DNA from: Daldinia sp. FL1419
Lineage: Eukaryota; Ascomycota; Sordariomycetes; Xylariales; Hypoxylaceae
Direction of reading: 5' to 3'
DNA length: 64,000 bases
Assembly: GCA_025201765.1 (NCBI GenBank)
Contig: MU623474.1
Location: 1-64,000, forward strand
The position numbers and the translations under genes were made by a program. The notes under the pieces are model-generated. The model was not told the DNA's origin. It ran no database searches and saw nothing but the letters and a program-made list of their open reading frames with translations. Below, piece by piece: positions 58,208 to 64,000 of this stretch (positions within the stretch are counted from its first letter, which is position 1; each line of letters starts with the position of its first letter).

Positions 58208-61200
58208 TCAGCCCAGTCCCGAATTCGGTCCCATCCGACCAAGTGGCGTTCTATCTCGCGGCTTTTCGATCAGGTCTGCGTATCCTTCCAAACCAGCGCC
58301 GATTACTTTTACGATATCAAAGATATGTGATCCCTTGAACGTCTCAGCCCAGAGCCGAACTACGGCTACCGCAAGCTGACGCAACTTCGTACCGTCATTT
58401 GCAGCCATATCCATATTTGGTGGCCCGTGTCCAGGAACGCCTCCCGAGAGCGAAGGGTCAATGGGCACAGCGAATTCTGTTTCATCCAGCATATGACGAA
58501 GCATTTCGAGAAGGTTTCGTTCGTCGGGTTCGGGAGGCGCACCTGTCGGACCGATCGAAGCAAGGGTCATAAGCCATTTCGAAAGGAGAATAGCGCACTC
58601 GAGATTACATACTACACTAGAGTTAGCTGTTGCGTCCTTTAACCATAATATTATTAGAGCAGTTTCATTTTTGCTTACGCGAGTGTTGCATGCTCCATTC
58701 TGACGACTTTCTCCTTGCTACGTAATTGACACCCACTTTAACAAGCATAGATAATGCATGTATGGCTTGGAAGACGGCTCGGTTAAGGCGCACGCTGCGA
58801 ACAAGATATGGCGCATCGTGGAAAGCCTGCGCAATCTGACTCACATCTCTTGTTTCCAATGTCCTACTGGGACTCAAGTCTGTATATAATCGGATAGATG
58901 CTAATCGCCAGAGTGCGGTTGAGTTGTAAGTAACAGAACCACCCGGCAGTGAATCCGGGCCGTTTTGATGGCTACCTTCTGTTATGCGCGCTTGGTGTTG
59001 CTCAAAGCTCATTTGCCAGATTCTTAGGGCTTGGAAGCAATCTTCGACATCGTCGTGACGAAGTCCACCAAAAGGTGATACTGAATTGAAAGATGTCTGC
59101 TTCAAGAGAAAAATATGTTGTAATATGGCATGGATGAGAATATAATTGCCCAGAGAGGACATATAAGCAGGGGGTCCTTGCGTTGGTCTGATAAATAATC
59201 TCGCAAATGCATCTTGAAGCGATATGTCCATACTAGGGAAAGACTGACGGGCTTCCTGCCATTGCCAAGCCGTTTCCGCCCTCCAGAGTTTCGAGGAGTG
59301 TGGAAGAATAAGGTTAAGTTCGGATGTTAGCAGTAAAGGAGGCATGTTATATGCGATACTACATAGATTGAAGAAGCTGTATGCAATAAGTTTTGTGCGA
59401 TTAGCTCCTTCTATCCGGACCCAGGCCTCCCAATCGGCCGTTTGTGTAGACTCTGATAGAAATCCTTCCTCGCGCACAAGAAGGGCTAGAAGGCTTTGTA
59501 ACGATAGAGCTTCGCGGAGAATCGCTTTGGCGCCCCAGAGCCCAACAGCGAACAGCAATAAAAGAGACTGGATGGTTTCCATGCGGGACTGGGGAGTATT
59601 CGGAGAACTAGAAGACGATTAGTTAACCAGATATTGATATGGGGATATGTGCAGTTGGAACTTCTTACTAAGGCTCTCGATGCGTATCCTGAGTCATCGA
59701 ACGTTCTTGTTGGACAGAACTAAAGGAGTGGCGGAACCCATGGCTTGGAGATGGCCGCGTGGAATGAGGACTATATGCAGCCGGTGTCGGCAATAAACTG
59801 TGCACTTCGTGACTATGGCGGCGTCGAATCTGCTCGAGCGCAACTGCTTTGGCTGCATACCATAAAGCATTTGATCGGTGACTTTCAAATCTGTATTGCG
59901 CGCCAACCGCTAATATTGCCAGCAAAAGCTCCGGGGCTAGTTCAGCCGCCGCTATTGTTGGTAAATGTAGTATTGGCAGGTGATCATGAAAACCGCTTAC
60001 GTACCCTTCCAGGAACCTAGTAAGGGTATGTCGAGAAGGAAACACGAAATCATTTGGTAAAACGGACGAGAATTCGTCGAGTCGATTCTTAATAACAGTA
60101 TGGTCCATCGCGGAGACTCTCATAGGCTGCGACCTTGTCGATTCGTCGTGTATTCTGGGACCACCTTCTGAGGGATCTCTAGGATCAGGAGCTAATGACG
60201 GAAAACGAGAGGGAAGCTGAGACGACGGCTTTGAAAGCCCAGCCCGATGGATATCGGAGAGATGTCGCGGCCACATACCCATACCCTGATCCGCATCGAA
60301 GGCTTGAGGGAGGAAGTGGGACGACGTCGCAAATTCATCTAGGAAGAGGTTATAATCATCGAATGAAGACGGCCCAGCTGAATTCGGTAATCCATGCGAC
60401 ATAGCCACAGGCTCGGGCTCACGTCCGCGGTCAGAGTATGGTATTCCTTCGTCGTATGATTTAATGCGCGTCAAGCCAGCCCCGGGTTGTCCAATATCCG
60501 TGATCATCGGCTGCATCGAGTTAACCTCATTTGCAGAAGCAATTTGGGTCGCCGCATCAGACAAGAGATCAAGATTACAAGCCGTAGCCCTGGTAGTGTG
60601 ACGAGGATCAGGAGCAAGCGGAGGTACTGTCACAGAAGATGACATGGAATCTGAATGATAATGCGGCGGATGAGCCCGAGGCACTCCCATCATTTCAGTG
60701 TCGACATGGTTTTCGGCGGATAAAGGCGGTTGGGCAGCGCCGGCCGTTGACGGCTTCCGTGGCCGGTTGCCGTCCTTGTTAGAACCTTCATTGAGATGAA
60801 CGAGTTTCTCGTGACGGACGAGGAGATCCCTGATGTCCATATAAGCATATTCACAGGAGGATGAGGGAGAAGGTGGAAGTTAAGGCGCCACCAGTAGGAA
60901 AATAGAAGGGGACAAGGAGTCTTCAGGGCCGCAAGGCACGCATGAGATGTATGTATGTGGCCTATTTGCAGAAGACCCAAGGGACTAAGGAGGGGGGGAT
61001 GGGGGTAGTTTAGCGCCTACGGAGGACGGTAAGTGGTTGGACGGCGGTGGGCAAGGCGGGAGTGACCGCCACAATAGGAATTGGTAGCTTAGTTCAGGAC
61101 GTAATAAATAAAAGAACAGATTAACTAACCGACGCCCAAAGGTCTTTCCGCAACGAGCCCACCCGCACGAAAATGGCTTCTCTTTAGTATGTGTTCTCTC

Positions 61201-61427
61201 ATGGCGTTGAACATGCTCTACACGCCTAATTAGGAGATCGCCGTGTAAGTAAATTGCCAGCGAAAATAGATAAACTGCAAGGCGATGAATAGACCTGGGG
61301 ACCCTTACCTAAAACGTTTGTCGCAGAACTTACACGGTAGGGTCTTGGGCTTCTGCTGCCGACCTTCCACGCTGTCCTCGGCAGTACCATTGACTCCGGA
61401 GCCTTCTATGGACGGCATGGTTTTCAT
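58208..61427 (-). CDS. C2H2 zinc-finger transcription factor with fungal-TF domain
   Basis: Five exons: 61309-61427, 61130-61225, 59669-60829, 58679-59607 and 58208-58611; 902 aa. Two C2H2 fingers sit at the N-terminus: C32-X2-C35-X12-H48-X3-H52 and C60-X4-C65-X12-H78-X4-H83, linked by TKEKPF. Introns 1 and 2 each cut a finger, so neither is visible in a single frame; the ATG at 60838-60840 lies in intron 2. A Ser/Pro-rich linker leads to a fungal-specific transcription factor domain (about 340-760; FLEGYVSGFHDHLPILHLPT, LLLAILAVGAQYRFES, AYSFFNLCSIAYNMPPLLL). This C2H2 plus fungal-TF layout is known in AmdX/ADR1-like mould regulators. The start is at the first in-frame ATG after a stop (MKTMPSIEG); the next ATG is three codons on. 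The target is unknown. Confidence 0.92.
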
Positions 61428-64000
61428 TTGGGGTCAGGATAAGTGAATAATAATTAGTATAAAGTAACTCCCTGTACAAAATATGGGTGTAATGCAGTTA
61501 AGTCACGCAACACACGGAAGTGGGGGGTAAGTCGGAAAGGTATAAGGTCCAGGGCCAGGAAGTTGTGCCGGAAAGAGGAATCAATGTCTTGCGGGGCGGG
61601 CGTTGGATGGGTGAATTCATGAGCGTGATAGATGTATGTAGTATCAATCGATTCTCTAAGTATACTCGGTACGTAACGCGAGCTTCCACTACATTCGTCC
61701 TGACTGCTTCCCCCAAGTGATCGCCCACTCGCCGTGTTGGCGGCCAACGTTGTGATCAACAGAGCTCGGGGTTCCAAGAGAGCTTGGATAACCGCATGAA
61801 ACTAGTAGGGCTGAGGTAACTCAATGCCTAGTGACAAGCGAGACTGCGATTCGATACGTTTCTCACAGGAGGCCAAAACTGGTGAGCCCGGACTAATTAA
61901 CTGACACGGGGGAAAACTGCTACTGGTAGGCTTATTGGCCGACGATGGTAGGCGCGGAGAATGTAAGAATAATGAAGGGCGCGTGTGGAGATGCAGTCGA
62001 AGATTAAGAGGTAGGTATGTAAGGTATGTGCTATGTATTTTTTTTTTTTTTTGAACTTCTACGGCGAAGATTGTGTCGGAGATTCTAGCGTTCAAATAAC
62101 AAGACGACACATTTAGAATAAGACTAACGGGATAAAATGGGATACGAATGAAAAGGTTTCATGCTATAGTAAGCTGGGATGAGATGGATAAGGTCATAGA
62201 CCACAGGTGTTGACGATGGTTTGAATTCGGGGTTGTGTTAAATTGTTTATGTGTAAGATGAGGAGTGAGGAGGAGAATTGTGAGGAGGGGACGGAGAGGA
62301 GGATGCGGAGATGGGGGAAATTCATTAGGTTGTAACTTACCTCGTTTTAGTGAAGGAAACCGCCTGTAAGTAACGGGGTAGCCGCCGGTTTCCTTGCGAG
62401 TGAAACTCAAACCTGCCATAAGAAATAATACCTAGAGAAAAGTGGCGCCGGGTCAGAAGCGGTAGACTTTACTTATACGAACTCCAACCTACATAGGAAT
62501 ATCTTAGGTACCTAAATTTCAATATTTAATGTCTAACCTAGGTACCTACTACCTAATAAGATGCCCACTGAGGTACGTATACGTCAAGCATGTGTGTACC
62601 TACCTACCTAAGGTAGGTACCTAACCTAGGTACCTATATATGTATGTATGTACGTGACACGGTAACATGCCCAGTGATATATGTGACATTTTTCCTTTAT
62701 TCAAAATATTTCTCTTGTTATATTACCTAAGATCCCTCTAATAGATGCACAAGCGTGCCTATACTATACCCCTATTCTACCCATCCATTCGTCCAACGTT
62801 GTATCAGGGATTGGTCAGCTCATATGGAGAGTGGCTCTTGTTCGTGAAGAGGAGAATTCGTCTTACCGACGTGTATCTCTACTCCTCACTCCTTGTTGAT
62901 GCAAGTCACCTGGTGTAGGTACGCCTTAGTATTACGCATATTACGCATATAAAAAGCGAACCGCAGCCCCTTGTAAGGTACATGCGAGAGAAGAAATAAA
63001 CGTAGGTACGTAAGGCGTGCGATTCGGATAGATAGAAGCGGCGTTAGATTTTTTGAGGTGCATTCCCCGCCCCCAGAAATAAATAAGCATTGCTAACAAC
63101 CCGTGGAGACTGGGGACGGGGTGCCCTGTCAGCTAACCCCATACTTGTCCATAGCACCCCTCGGTACAGTCTCCGCATTGGAGAAACTAGCTCTACGTGC
63201 GTGGGAAAGTGTGGGGGGCGGGGGTAGCCAATCAACCCGAAGAGACTCAAATAAGAAGCGACTTACCTACTGCGTATAGGTTACAATATTGGTACCTTTT
63301 TGGGACCCCGTTGGCCGACTTGTATTATATCTGATCTAAGTTTTGATGGATCAATTATCACTATTAAGGTCCAAAAAAAGTAAACTCTCATATTGGTTGG
63401 ATACCTGCTTAGGTGCATTTATATGTTGGAGGATGAAAGTGGAAGTCTTACGTCAACAATAAACAGGACCGTGGGAAAACAACGCTAGGGCTTCAAAATC
63501 ATGATTGGTGGGATCTAGGGTAGAGTGCTCAAGATAAGAGGAGGGGCAGGAGAGAAGAGAAAAAAAGGAAGAAGGGATAGGAAAAGAGATTGTTCCCATT
63601 AGGCATCGTATTATCGTAATGGACATTCATTTTTGTAGCCATGACAGACGGGCCATATCTCTAGTATTAAAGTAAATGCAAGTGAGATGGTAGGTAACAC
63701 GGCTGTAGGAGTAACACATTTTTAAGCCCAAGGAGCGCCACTTAGTACTCAAATGAAGCCTAATGGCCTATTGAATGTTCGGATAGCGTTGATCTTCTCC
63801 TCAACTATAGCTACTTGTAGCAGTGATCGGCAAGGTCCGACCTTGCTGTAGAATGCTTTGCCGGCCGACTAGGCAAAGACGGGAATACTCATTGTCAATG
63901 ACAGCAGGAGGCATGGACCCAGAAGACACTTCAATAGATGGGTGTTGTGTGGATCTGAAGAAGCGATTCGGAATATACTTGATCTTGTGCTTTGGTGCAG
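61428..64000. other. Right-end spacer without a supported gene
   Basis: Upstream DNA of the C2H2 factor. Includes a T15 run (62038-62052), dense TAGGTACCTA-type blocks (62500-62650) and two tandem ttacgcata units (62934-62951). From the ATG at 63913 a plus-strand frame stays open to the window edge (29 codons, starting MDPEDTSIDG), too short to judge. Confidence 0.5.
62500..62650. repeat. Dense TAGGTACCTA-type palindrome cluster
   Basis: The densest block in the window: ttaggtaccta, cctaggtacctactacct, acctacctaaggtaggtaccta and cctaggtacctatatatgtatgtatgtacgt in about 150 nt. Confidence 0.8.

Noticed and set aside
1..64000. CRISPR arrays, bacterial operons or ribosome binding sites
   Set aside because: No evenly spaced direct repeats with spacers; gene structure is eukaryotic throughout.

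Overview
This window is nuclear DNA of a filamentous ascomycete (Pezizomycotina). The genes carry many short spliceosomal introns (about 50-110 bp with GTRNGT donors, CTAAC-like branch points and YAG acceptors). The families are typical of moulds: an eRF3 with a Q/G/Y-rich N domain, Yrb30, Hse1, Atg13, GH125, GH75, GH92, DUF1996, DUF2461 and Zn2Cys6 and C2H2 regulators. The spacers carry dispersed copies of a TAGGTACCTA-like palindrome. A Sordariomycete is my best guess, from general familiarity rather than from any computed match.

Layout. 1-8.9 kb is gene-poor: a transposon end (1-421), several long homopolymer runs, one small spliced gene for a dsRNA-binding-like protein (2850-3256, minus) and coding relics around 6.5-7 kb. 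8.9-24.3 kb is a housekeeping block: nitronate monooxygenase (+), a broken gene (-), eRF3/SUP35 (-), a very AT-rich, CpG-poor block that looks RIP-mutated (15.1-16.2 kb), the Ran-binding protein Yrb30 (+), a SNF2 helicase (-) and a small secreted AA1-like protein (-). 27.6-34.8 kb holds two membrane-trafficking genes, HSE1 (ESCRT-0) and ATG13 (autophagy), both minus. 37.4-47.4 kb is accessory: GH125 mannosidase, GH75 chitosanase, a SnoaL-like protein, a broken kinase-like gene and a secreted DUF1996 protein. 47.8-61.4 kb holds a Zn2Cys6 regulator, a GH92 mannosidase, tRNA-Asp(GTC), a DUF2461 protein and a C2H2 plus fungal-TF-domain regulator. The last 2.5 kb has no gene I can support.

How the genes relate. 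Two mannosidases of complementary linkage (GH125, alpha-1,6; GH92, usually alpha-1,2), a chitosanase and a DUF1996 protein lie within about 17 kb, with a Zn2Cys6 regulator among them. This suggests polysaccharide or cell-wall turnover, but intervening unrelated genes and mixed orientation mean it is not a demonstrated cluster. I did not find a convincing new biological system. The most useful results are gene models that only appear after splicing by eye (dsRBD-like mini-protein, GH125, GH75, GH92 with an 11-nt exon, zinc fingers of the C2H2 factor) and several decayed coding relics.
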